Origin: Burkholderiaceae bacterium
GTDB taxonomy: Bacteria; Pseudomonadota; Gammaproteobacteria; Burkholderiales; Burkholderiaceae_C
Direction of reading: 5' to 3'
Assembly: GCA_023268425.1 (NCBI GenBank)
Contig: JALRFN010000237.1
Location: 1-12,045, forward strand
DNA length: 12,045 bases
The notes under the pieces were generated by a model that saw only the letters and a program-made list of their open reading frames with translations, did not search any database and had not been told where the DNA came from. A program made the position numbers and the translations under genes. Positions 1 to 5,911 of the stretch are shown piece by piece (the stretch's first letter is position 1; every line of letters starts with the position of its first letter).

Positions 1-323
1 CCTTGATCTCCTTCAACGTGACTTTCTTCCCACAGCACTTCTTGGGCTTGGCCGGTATGCCGCGTCGCTATGCCGACTACCCCGCGCAGTTCGCCGACTT
101 CAACATGATGTCTTCGATTGGTGCCTTCGCTTTCGGTATCACGCAGGTCTTGTTCTTCTTGTTCATCGTGATCCCCGTGATGCGTGGTCGTGGCGAAAAG
201 GCAGCTCAACGTCCCTGGGACGGTGCCCGTGGCCTGGAATGGGAAGTGCCCTCTCCGGCACCTTTCCACACCTATGAAACGCCTCCTAAGCTGGACGAGA
301 CCGCGACACGCGTGATCGGCTGA
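1..323 (+). CDS. ctaD: Cytochrome c oxidase subunit I, C-terminal end (partial)
   Basis: This is the last 107 codons of the catalytic heme-copper subunit of an aa3-type cytochrome c oxidase in the inner membrane. The gene is cut by the left window edge and the first complete codon begins at base 3. The FFPQHFLGLAGMPRRY motif near the start is typical of the loop before the last helices of subunit I. It is followed by a hydrophobic helix (SSIGAFAFGITQVLFFLFIVIPVM) and by the usual polar tail with LEWEVPSPAPFHTYETPP. The heme and CuB ligands lie upstream, outside the window. The stop is at 321-323, ten bases before a 36-codon gene, and ctaG and ctaE follow on the same strand. The family assignment is secure; only the extent is missing. 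Confidence 0.97.
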   Translation, partial: LISFNVTFFPQHFLGLAGMPRRYADYPAQFADFNMMSSIGAFAFGITQVLFFLFIVIPVMRGRGEKAAQRPWDGARGLEWEVPSPAPFHTYETPPKLDETATRVIG

Positions 324-333
324 AACGCGAACC

Positions 334-444
334 ATGACAGACGACAAACGCAAAGCGAACCTGCGCCTGGCATTGGCTCTGGCGTCTTGCGCTGCCGTGT
401 TCGCAGCAGGTTTCGTCGCGAAAGTTTGGCTGTTGGGCGGTTGA
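334..444 (+). CDS. Cytochrome oxidase small assembly-type membrane miniprotein (36 aa)
   Basis: This short reading frame fills the gap between ctaD and ctaG. It encodes 36 residues: a charged N-terminus (MTDDKRKANLR) followed by one hydrophobic segment of about 20 residues (roughly 12-30) ending KVWLLGG, so the tail probably anchors in the inner membrane. It begins 10 bases after the ctaD stop and ends 4 bases before the ctaG start, so it fits the operon exactly. Miniproteins at this position in Burkholderiales are commonly annotated as cytochrome oxidase small assembly proteins. I recognise the position and shape, and no catalytic motif is visible. No strong Shine-Dalgarno precedes it, so translational coupling to ctaD is likely. 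The role in oxidase assembly is inferred from context only. Confidence 0.8.
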   Translation: MTDDKRKANLRLALALASCAAVFAAGFVAKVWLLGG

Positions 445-448
445 TCGC

Positions 449-1045
449 ATGAGCACAGACCGACACAACAAGGGCATGCTGTTCAAGCTGGGGGTCATCA
501 CCCTGGCCATGTTCGGCTTCGGCTATGCGCTGGTGCCCTTGTACAACGCGATTTGTGAGTTGACTGGTTTGAACGTGCTGGCGACCTTGGAGCAAGAATC
601 CTCGGGCGCCGGTTCACTCAACCCAGAAAACACGCAAGTTGATTTGACGCGTCGAATCACCGTGGAGTTCGACACCAACGTGCGTGGCATGTGGGCCTTC
701 AAACCCGCGGTCGGCAGCCTAGAGGTACACCCGGGTGAGATGGCTTCGGTTTTGTACGAGTTTCAAAACATTCAGCCGCGTGAAATGTCTGCGCAAGCCA
801 TCCCCAGCTATGCCCCTAAGGTGGCCGCCCAGTATTTTCACAAGGTCGAGTGCTTCTGCTTCAATCAGTACGACTTGAAGCCAGGCGAGAAGAAAAGCTG
901 GCCTGTGACCTTTGTGGTGGACCCCAAGTTACCGAAAAATGTCACGACCATCACCTTGTCCTACACATTTTTTGAGGTCGGAGCAGGGGTGCCGGCAGCG
1001 CCTCAAGCCCTGTCGGTTACCTTGACAGAAAAGGCTGCCTCATGA
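449..1045 (+). CDS. ctaG: Cytochrome c oxidase assembly protein CtaG (Cox11 family, CuB metallochaperone)
   Basis: This is a 198-residue Cox11/CtaG protein, which delivers copper to the CuB site of subunit I. It has a short cytoplasmic N-terminus, one membrane anchor (about residues 11-31, GVITLAMFGFGYALVPLY) and a periplasmic immunoglobulin-like domain. The copper-binding CFCF motif is at residues 135-138 (VECFCFNQYDLKPGE), and an additional conserved-type cysteine follows the anchor at C36. The length is normal for bacterial Cox11. The ATG at 449 comes 4 bases after the miniprotein stop. The stop overlaps the next gene's start as ATGA (1042-1045), which suggests coupled translation. Its place between subunit I and subunit III genes agrees with its role. 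Confidence 0.97.
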   Translation: MSTDRHNKGMLFKLGVITLAMFGFGYALVPLYNAICELTGLNVLATLEQESSGAGSLNPENTQVDLTRRITVEFDTNVRGMWAFKPAVGSLEVHPGEMASVLYEFQNIQPREMSAQAIPSYAPKVAAQYFHKVECFCFNQYDLKPGEKKSWPVTFVVDPKLPKNVTTITLSYTFFEVGAGVPAAPQALSVTLTEKAAS

Positions 1046-1281
1046 CGGGCCAAGAGTCTGTCGGACAAACGCCGAAAGCCGGTTGGTGGGTGACCACCAC
1101 CGCGATCTTGTGGGCATTCCTTGGGGTGCGTCGCAAGGCGGATTTTGAAAAAGATATCGGGCGCTTGTCGCCCATGCACATTGCCATTGTTGGCGCGGTT
1201 GCTGGCGTGGTGTTTGTGCTGGTTTTGGTGGCCGTGGTGGCCTGGATCGTTGGCGATGTGCCCACTGCGGCCCCGCTTTGA
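1042..1281 (+). CDS. DUF2970 family small membrane protein
   Basis: This is a 79-residue protein whose start overlaps the ctaG stop (ATGA). The N-terminal half is soluble and carries the family-like stretch ILWAFLGVRRKADFEKDI (about residues 22-40). A single transmembrane helix follows at about 46-70 (IAIVGAVAGVVFVLVLVAVVAWIV). The WAFLGVR..(A/D)FE.D pattern and length match DUF2970, a family of small proteins often found beside cox genes in betaproteobacteria. No biochemical function is known to me. The location between the CuB chaperone and subunit III suggests an oxidase assembly or accessory role, but that is inference. The helix near the C-terminus predicts a tail-anchored inner-membrane protein. 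Confidence 0.88.
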   Translation: MTGQESVGQTPKAGWWVTTTAILWAFLGVRRKADFEKDIGRLSPMHIAIVGAVAGVVFVLVLVAVVAWIVGDVPTAAPL

Positions 1282-1315
1282 TCATTTGAATTTGAAGATT
1301 TGAGAAAAGACTGAT

Positions 1316-1320
1316 AGGAG
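1316..1320 (+). promoter_or_regulatory. Shine-Dalgarno of ctaE
   Basis: AGGAG lies 5 bases before the ATG at 1326. This is the clearest ribosome binding site in the first half of the cluster and fixes the ctaE start. It sits in the 44-base gap after the DUF2970 gene, and strong independent initiation is consistent with subunit III being needed in stoichiometric amounts. Confidence 0.75.
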
Positions 1321-1325
1321 TCAAG

Positions 1326-2207
1326 ATGTCTGCAGCAACGCATGGTCAAACGCCATACTATTTCGTCCCGGGGCCGTCCAGCCATCCCGTGATGTCGGCT
1401 ATTGGCCTGTTCTTTGTCATCCTCGGTGCTGGCCAGTGGATCAACGGTCACGACTGGGGTAAATACGCCTTGGCCTTCGGCTTGGTTTGGTGGTTGGCAA
1501 CTTTGTGGCGTTGGTTTGCGGAATCCATCCGCGAGTCCGAAGGCGGCATGTACAGCGATCGCATTGACGTGTCTTATCGTTGGAGCATGTCCTGGTTCAT
1601 CTTCTCCGAAGTGATGTTCTTTGGTGCATTTTTCTCAGCACTGTGGTGGGCTCGTTCACACTCGATGCCGCAACTGGCTGACCCCATCCATGACATTTTG
1701 TGGCCCAACTTCCAGGCCATCTGGCCAAGCAAGGCCGTGGGTGTGACGGGTTCGCCTGCGGACACGATTGACGCGTTCCAGACCATGACGCCGTTTTGGC
1801 TGCCCACCATCAACACGGCCCTGCTGTTGACCTCTGGTGTTACCTTGACCATCGCGCACCATGCGCTGCAAGTCGGCAATCGTGGCAAGACCATTGCGTT
1901 CATGTGGATGACTGTGCTGTTGGGTGTGGTGTTCTTGTTTGTTCAAGGCTACGAATACCACCACGCATGGACTGAGATGCACTTGACCATGGCTTCGGGC
2001 ATGTATGGCTCCACCTTTTACCTGCTGACTGGTTTTCACGGTTTCCACGTGTTTGTGGGCATGTTGATGTTGTTGTTCATCACCCTGCGTTTGCAAAAAG
2101 GCCACTTCACCAAAGATCGGCACTTCGGTTTCGAAGGCGCCGCGTGGTACTGGCACTTCGTTGACGTGGTTTGGCTGGGCCTGTATATCCTGGTCTACTG
2201 GATGTAA
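1326..2207 (+). CDS. ctaE: Cytochrome c oxidase subunit III
   Basis: This 293-residue integral membrane protein is subunit III of the aa3-type oxidase. It binds to subunit I and supports sustained proton uptake. It has about seven hydrophobic segments. Family landmarks include YYFVPGPSSHP near the N-terminus, the membrane glutamate E95 in FSEVMFFGAFFSALWW, GMYGSTFYLLTGFHGFHVFVG, and the C-terminal signature AAWYWHFVDVVWLGLYILVYW. The length is slightly above that of mitochondrial subunit III because of the loop at about residues 115-150 (DPIHDILWPNFQAIWP onward), as in many proteobacteria. The start has an AGGAG site 5 bases upstream. A strong hairpin with an A/T tract follows the stop, so this gene probably ends the first transcription unit. 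Confidence 0.98.
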   Translation: MSAATHGQTPYYFVPGPSSHPVMSAIGLFFVILGAGQWINGHDWGKYALAFGLVWWLATLWRWFAESIRESEGGMYSDRIDVSYRWSMSWFIFSEVMFFGAFFSALWWARSHSMPQLADPIHDILWPNFQAIWPSKAVGVTGSPADTIDAFQTMTPFWLPTINTALLLTSGVTLTIAHHALQVGNRGKTIAFMWMTVLLGVVFLFVQGYEYHHAWTEMHLTMASGMYGSTFYLLTGFHGFHVFVGMLMLLFITLRLQKGHFTKDRHFGFEGAAWYWHFVDVVWLGLYILVYWM

Positions 2208-2222
2208 GTCAGCCCATGGCAC

Positions 2223-2255
2223 AAAAAATTGGCGCCTCTAGGGCGCCAATTTTTT
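2223..2255. terminator. Bidirectional rho-independent terminator between ctaE and the DUF2909 gene
   Basis: There is a perfect inverted repeat: an A-rich arm ending TTGGCGCC, a 5-base loop (TCTAG, 2237-2241), then GGCGCCAA and a T run to 2256. The GC core plus the flanking A:T pairs can form a stem of about 14 bp. With A on one side and T on the other it is a textbook terminator in both directions. On the + strand it ends the ctaD-ctaE unit 16 bases after the ctaE stop. On the - strand it ends the small gene whose stop is at 2277. Confidence 0.92.
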
Positions 2256-2276
2256 TCAGGTAATTCACCGCAACGG

Positions 2277-2510
2277 CTATTGGCCTTGGGCAATGCCGGT
2301 CGGCTCAATCCAACCCATGGACCAGGCCAACAACACCAGCAAAAAAAGCAACACCGAGAAACCTACCCGAAAGGCCAACGCCCTGGCCATGCGCTTGGCA
2401 CGCACTGTTTCGTCAATGGCACCGTTCGGATTGGTGCGCAGCATGAAGATCAAAGCAGCAGCCAAGCTGGCCAAAATGGCGAGAAATGCGATGGGGACAA
2501 GAATTTCCAT
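2277..2510 (-). CDS. Twin-transmembrane small protein, DUF2909-like
   Basis: This is a 77-residue protein encoded against the direction of the surrounding cox genes. It starts MEILVPIAFLAIL and has two hydrophobic segments, at about residues 2-23 and 48-67. A polar loop between them (RTNPNGAIDETVRAKRMARALAFR) is rich in positive charge and probably cytoplasmic. The pattern matches the small twin-transmembrane DUF2909 proteins often found between ctaE and SURF1 in Burkholderiales. A GTG at 2540 would add ten residues, but the internal ATG at 2510 gives the family-like N-terminus and I prefer it. Neither start has a clear Shine-Dalgarno. The gene ends at the bidirectional hairpin at 2223-2255. 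Function is unknown; an oxidase accessory role is suggested only by position. Confidence 0.85.
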   Translation of the reverse strand: MEILVPIAFLAILASLAAALIFMLRTNPNGAIDETVRAKRMARALAFRVGFSVLLFLLVLLAWSMGWIEPTGIAQGQ

Positions 2511-2516
2511 AGGGGG
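2511..2516 (+). promoter_or_regulatory. Shine-Dalgarno of the SURF1 gene
   Basis: AGGGGG lies 6 bases before the ATG at 2523. It decides the SURF1 start, since the open frame extends about 290 bases further upstream with no family resemblance. The site occupies half of the 12-base gap between the divergent start codons of SURF1 and the DUF2909-like gene. Confidence 0.65.
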
Positions 2517-2522
2517 CAGATT

Positions 2523-3254
2523 ATGCGCCGAACTTGGCACTTGAGGGGCGGGAGTCGCTGGGCCTGGTTGGGTTTAGCCCTCCTGGGCGTCTTGCTGTTT
2601 GCACGTTTGGGGTTGTGGCAGCTTGATCGTGCCCATCAAAAAGCCGCTTGGATGGCCAGTCTCTCTCAGGCCGAAGCTGCGCCTGCGCTGGTCAATGAGG
2701 ATGTGATCGCAGCGATGCATGACACCCAGGTGTTGCATCGGCGCGTGAGTCTTCACGGCCATTGGTTGCCCGAGCACGCGGTGTACCTGGAAAACCGCAC
2801 CATGGGCAATGCGACGGGTTTTCTGGTGCTCATGCCCTTGGCTTTGAACGACCGCGTGGCAGTGGTAGTCCAGCGAGGTTGGGTGCCTCGCCACCAAATC
2901 GATCCTTATCGCTTGCCGCCGATTGAAACACCGTCAGGTGAGGTTCGCATTGAAGGCGTGGTGAGCGACCCGCCGTCGGCTTACTTTTCGCTGGGTGAGG
3001 GGGGCGCGGCTGGCTCGATTCGCCCCAATTTGGATTGGCATGCTTACGCCCAAGCGCTGGGACGCGACATTGGCCAGTGGAGCGTGCGCCAACTGGCTGA
3101 GGCTTCAGAAGGCCTCATCCGGAACTGGGATCCAATCGATGCCAAAATCCCCACCCATTATGGATACGCGGCCCAGTGGTTTGCGCTGGCTGCACTCACG
3201 GTAATTTTGTATGTCTGGTTCCAAATCATCCAACCACGCCGACGCCGGCCATGA
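2523..3254 (+). CDS. SURF1 family cytochrome oxidase biogenesis protein
   Basis: This is a 243-residue SURF1/Shy1 homologue, an inner-membrane factor that helps assemble the heme a-containing subunit I. It has the expected layout of two transmembrane helices, at about residues 13-30 and 213-233, enclosing a periplasmic domain. Landmarks are ARLGLWQLDRAHQK (27-40), HGHWLPEHAVYLENR (78-92), RGWVP (118-122) and the C-terminal HYGYAAQWF (212-220). The frame is open further upstream, but family similarity begins at the ATG at 2523, which also has an AGGGGG site. The stop TGA at 3252-3254 lies just before the preferred start of the next gene. Together with the genes downstream it probably forms a second transcription unit for assembly factors. 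Confidence 0.95.
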   Translation: MRRTWHLRGGSRWAWLGLALLGVLLFARLGLWQLDRAHQKAAWMASLSQAEAAPALVNEDVIAAMHDTQVLHRRVSLHGHWLPEHAVYLENRTMGNATGFLVLMPLALNDRVAVVVQRGWVPRHQIDPYRLPPIETPSGEVRIEGVVSDPPSAYFSLGEGGAAGSIRPNLDWHAYAQALGRDIGQWSVRQLAEASEGLIRNWDPIDAKIPTHYGYAAQWFALAALTVILYVWFQIIQPRRRRP

Positions 3255-3267
3255 AGAGCCGGTGTTG

Positions 3268-3903
3268 ATGACCACACACGATGTGGCTGGCTTGGAGTCC
3301 GATCGGCCCAACGTGGGACTGGGTCGTTTCAAACTTTTCCTGTTGTTCTTGGTTTGTGCGGCGCCTGTGGTCGCGTCCTATCTGACGTACTATGTGATCA
3401 AGCCCGATTTGACCCGCAGTTACGGAACCTTGATCACACCACCCAAAGAGATGCCCGACATCCGAGGTGTTGATTTGCAAGGGCAAGCGCGCGACCTGCG
3501 TGCACTGCGCGACCAATGGTTGTTGCTCAGCGTCGGCCCCAGTGCTTGCGACGCAGCTTGCGAGCATCGCCTGTACTTGCAGCGGCAAATCCGCGAATCC
3601 ATGGGCCCAGAAAAAGAGCGCATCGATTGGGTTTGGTTGCGCACCGACGCTGATGCGGTGCGCCCAGAGTTGGTGCCAGGTTTGGCGGGTGCGCAGGTCT
3701 TGAGCGTGTCCGCCGAGGCTGTGGGCCAATGGCTTTCTCCGGACGCCAACCACGAATTGATGGATCATTTGTATTTGGTCGATCCCATGGGCATGTGGAT
3801 GATGCGTTTTCCCGCTGATGTCGACCCCAAAAAGCTACGCAAAGACTTGAACAAGGTGCTGATGGCGTCGCGGTTTTGGGACCAAGAGGGTCGGCAACCA
3901 TGA
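3268..3903 (+). CDS. Sco-like membrane-anchored thioredoxin-fold protein of the cox cluster
   Basis: This is a 211-residue protein with one N-terminal membrane anchor (about residues 22-44, KLFLLFLVCAAPVVASYLTYYVI) and a periplasmic domain of about 165 residues. Within it, C94 and C98 form a CxxxC pair (GPSACDAACEHRLYLQRQ) at the place where SCO proteins carry CPDVC. Near the C-terminus, MDHLYLVDPMG (H167) resembles the SCO segment with the copper-binding histidine. It is therefore probably a divergent SCO/thioredoxin-fold protein. Homologues between SURF1 and ctaA are common in Burkholderiales and are often given vague or wrong names such as oxidase subunit. An upstream in-frame ATG at 3211 would overlap SURF1 by 44 bases and lacks a Shine-Dalgarno. 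GAAGAG at 3253-3258 supports 3268. The stop overlaps the ctaA start as ATGA. Confidence 0.85.
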   Translation: MTTHDVAGLESDRPNVGLGRFKLFLLFLVCAAPVVASYLTYYVIKPDLTRSYGTLITPPKEMPDIRGVDLQGQARDLRALRDQWLLLSVGPSACDAACEHRLYLQRQIRESMGPEKERIDWVWLRTDADAVRPELVPGLAGAQVLSVSAEAVGQWLSPDANHELMDHLYLVDPMGMWMMRFPADVDPKKLRKDLNKVLMASRFWDQEGRQP

Positions 3904-5003
3904 GTTTGAACACTGGCGTGGACTGGGCGCCTGCGCTTGAATTGATGGCATTGGCCGCTGTCTTGGCTTTGGCCCCGGTGTGGTGGGCTTGGCGGCACTA
4001 CCGCGGCGACGCGCCAAGGGCGCGCATGTTGCGCTTGGTCAGCGTCACCTTGTTCATTTGCTTTGACTTGGTGGTCTTTGGCGCATTCACACGTTTGACC
4101 GATTCGGGTTTAGGTTGCCCTGATTGGCCGGGTTGCTATGGCACGGCATCACCTGTTGCCGCAGCGACCCCAATCGCGCAAGCGCAGTCCGCGATGCCGA
4201 CTGGACCCGTGACCCAGGTCAAGGCGTGGATAGAGATGGTTCACCGCTACATCGCCATGGTGGTGGGCGCATTGATTGTGTTGCAGGTCGCTTTGGCGTG
4301 GCGCTGGCGCGCGGCTGGTGTGCTGTGGGCTGCGCCCTGGCTGCTGTTGCTGTGGATTTTGTTGCAAGGTGCTTTTGGCGCGTGGACTGTGACTTTCAAG
4401 CTGCAACCCAGCATCGTGACGGGTCACCTGTTGGGTGGCATGGTGTTGTTGGCCTTGCTTCAAGCCTATCGTGCCTACTTGCAAGGGGAAGCCTCATGGT
4501 CTCGAGTGCCCACTGAGTCGCCGAGTTCTGTTGCTCTGGCCGTGCTGTTTGGTCTGCTGATGGCTCAAATTGCCTTGGGCGCTTGGGTGAGCACCAACTA
4601 CGCCGTGTTGGCTTGCCAGGACTTTCCCACTTGCCACGGCCAATGGTGGCCAGACATGAATTGGGCGGCTGGCTTTGAACTTTGGCGGCCCTTGGGCATG
4701 AGCGGACTCGGTGAGCCCATTCCGAGCAACGCGTTGGTGGCCATCCATGTGGCCCATCGCATGGGCGCATTGGTGGTTGGCGGTGTGCTGCTGCTGGCCG
4801 CGTGGCTTTGGCGGCGCGTGTGGCCGCGTTGGAGCAAACGCTTGGCGCTTCTGGTGGCGCTGCAGGTGCTGACCGGTATCTCCAACGTGGTCTTGCAGTG
4901 GCCTTTGCTGGCTGCTTTGGCGCACACGGCGGGTGCGGGCTTGCTGGTCATGCATCTGGTTGGTGCTTGGGTCGCCTCGCAACAAAAGAGACAGTGGTCA
5001 TGA
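3900..5003 (+). CDS. ctaA: Heme A synthase (CtaA/Cox15 family)
   Basis: This 367-residue polytopic protein oxidises the C8 methyl group of heme O to a formyl group, giving heme A. It has about eight hydrophobic segments in two similar halves. Heme-ligand histidines lie in WIEMVHRYIAMVVG (H115, with E112), GHLLGGMVLL, IHVAHRMGALVVGG and LAHTAGAGLLVMHLVG. The first periplasmic loop has GAFTRLTDSGLGCPDWPGCYG-type sequence with C73 and C79, and the third has a second pair in CQDFPTC. Such loop cysteines recall the Bacillus-type enzyme. The start at 3900 overlaps the preceding stop (ATGA) and has GAGGG at 3886-3890. An upstream in-frame ATG at 3876 lies inside the previous gene and is not needed. 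The gene leads directly into ctaB. Confidence 0.96.
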   Translation: MSLNTGVDWAPALELMALAAVLALAPVWWAWRHYRGDAPRARMLRLVSVTLFICFDLVVFGAFTRLTDSGLGCPDWPGCYGTASPVAAATPIAQAQSAMPTGPVTQVKAWIEMVHRYIAMVVGALIVLQVALAWRWRAAGVLWAAPWLLLLWILLQGAFGAWTVTFKLQPSIVTGHLLGGMVLLALLQAYRAYLQGEASWSRVPTESPSSVALAVLFGLLMAQIALGAWVSTNYAVLACQDFPTCHGQWWPDMNWAAGFELWRPLGMSGLGEPIPSNALVAIHVAHRMGALVVGGVLLLAAWLWRRVWPRWSKRLALLVALQVLTGISNVVLQWPLLAALAHTAGAGLLVMHLVGAWVASQQKRQWS

Positions 5004-5911
5004 GTGATTCCCCCAGCAAGGCAGCCCCGAGCATGTCGATCGCCAACCAGTACTACGCGTTGATGAAGCCGCGCGTGATTCAGTTGATCGTGTTTTGTGC
5101 GCTGATCGGCATGGTGCTGGCCGTGCCCGGCGTGCCGACCATGGGCGAGATCGGCACAGCGGTGCTCGCGTGTATAGGCATTTGGTTGGTTTCGGGTGCG
5201 GCGGCAGCATTCAATTGTTTGATCGAGCAGCACATCGACGCCAAGATGCGCCGGACCGCTTGGCGCCCCACTGCGCGGGGGGAGTTGTCCACCCGGCAGG
5301 CATTGGTCTTTTCGATGCTCTTGTGTGCCGCGGGCTGCGTGCTCCTGTACGTTTGGGTCAATCCCTTGACGATGTGGCTGACGCTGGCCACCTTTGTGGG
5401 TTATGCCGTGATTTACACCGTTGGCTTGAAACCGCGCACCCCACAGAACATTGTCATTGGTGGCGCCTCGGGCGCGATGCCCCCTGTCTTGGGTTGGGCA
5501 GCCATGGCGGGTGATGTTGGCCCCGAAGCCTTGATGTTGTTTCTGATCATTTTCTTGTGGACGCCACCGCACTTTTGGGCCTTGGCCTTGTACCGCGTGG
5601 ATGACTATCGCAAGAGTGGCCTGCCCATGCTGCCCGTGACACACGGCTCGGCCTTTACGCGTCTGCACATCTTGCTCTACACCATTGTGTTGACCGCCGC
5701 GTGTTTGATGCCCGTGGCGTATGGCATGAGCGGCTGGTTTTATGGCGTTGTGGCGCTCGTGTTGTCACTGGGCTTCATCGTTTACGCTTGGCGTCTGTGG
5801 AAAGCATATTCTGATCAATTGGCGCGCAAAACGTTTCGGTTTTCCTTGATTCATCTGTCCGTGCTGTTTGCTGCCCTGTTGATCGATCATTACATCAGGG
5901 GGTGGTTTTGA
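5000..5911 (+). CDS. ctaB: Protoheme IX farnesyltransferase (heme O synthase, CtaB/Cox10)
   Basis: This is a 303-residue UbiA-type prenyltransferase that attaches a farnesyl group to heme B to make heme O, the substrate of the adjacent ctaA product. The first polyprenyl-diphosphate motif is in FNCLIEQHIDAKMRRTAWRP (N72, E76, D80, R84, R85). The second is ALYRVDDYRKSGLPMLPVTHG, and the two are separated by several transmembrane helices, about nine in total. The length is standard for bacterial CtaB. The open frame extends upstream, but the ATG at 5000 overlaps the ctaA stop (ATGA) and gives the family N-terminus IANQYYALMKPRVIQL. The stop TGA shares its A with the next gene's ATG. The adjacent order ctaA-ctaB fits sequential heme modification. 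Confidence 0.97.
   Translation: MSDSPSKAAPSMSIANQYYALMKPRVIQLIVFCALIGMVLAVPGVPTMGEIGTAVLACIGIWLVSGAAAAFNCLIEQHIDAKMRRTAWRPTARGELSTRQALVFSMLLCAAGCVLLYVWVNPLTMWLTLATFVGYAVIYTVGLKPRTPQNIVIGGASGAMPPVLGWAAMAGDVGPEALMLFLIIFLWTPPHFWALALYRVDDYRKSGLPMLPVTHGSAFTRLHILLYTIVLTAACLMPVAYGMSGWFYGVVALVLSLGFIVYAWRLWKAYSDQLARKTFRFSLIHLSVLFAALLIDHYIRGWF
5897..5902 (+). promoter_or_regulatory. Shine-Dalgarno of the SCO gene
   Basis: AGGGGG lies 8 bases before the ATG at 5911, inside the last codons of ctaB. It favours the ATG over the in-frame GTG at 5902. Confidence 0.6.

Noticed and set aside
1283..1304. TTTGAA-like short tandem repeats before ctaE
   Set aside because: There are only two or three imperfect 6-8 base units in a 44-base spacer. 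This is compatible with chance in a locally AT-rich leader.
2229..2522. A long N-terminal extension of SURF1
   Set aside because: The extension is polar, overlaps the terminator and the DUF2909-like gene, and lacks family similarity. The ATG at 2523 has a good ribosome binding site.
3211..3267. An upstream ATG for the Sco-like protein
   Set aside because: It would overlap the conserved C-terminus of SURF1 by 44 bases and has no Shine-Dalgarno. The ATG at 3268, just after the SURF1 stop, is more plausible, though the choice is not certain.
4598..5668. A 356-codon open frame on the - strand across ctaA and ctaB
   Set aside because: It is antisense to two well-conserved genes and its translation is rich in His, Gln, Arg and Pro, without domains or hydrophobic pattern. 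Codon bias of the + strand genes keeps this frame open.
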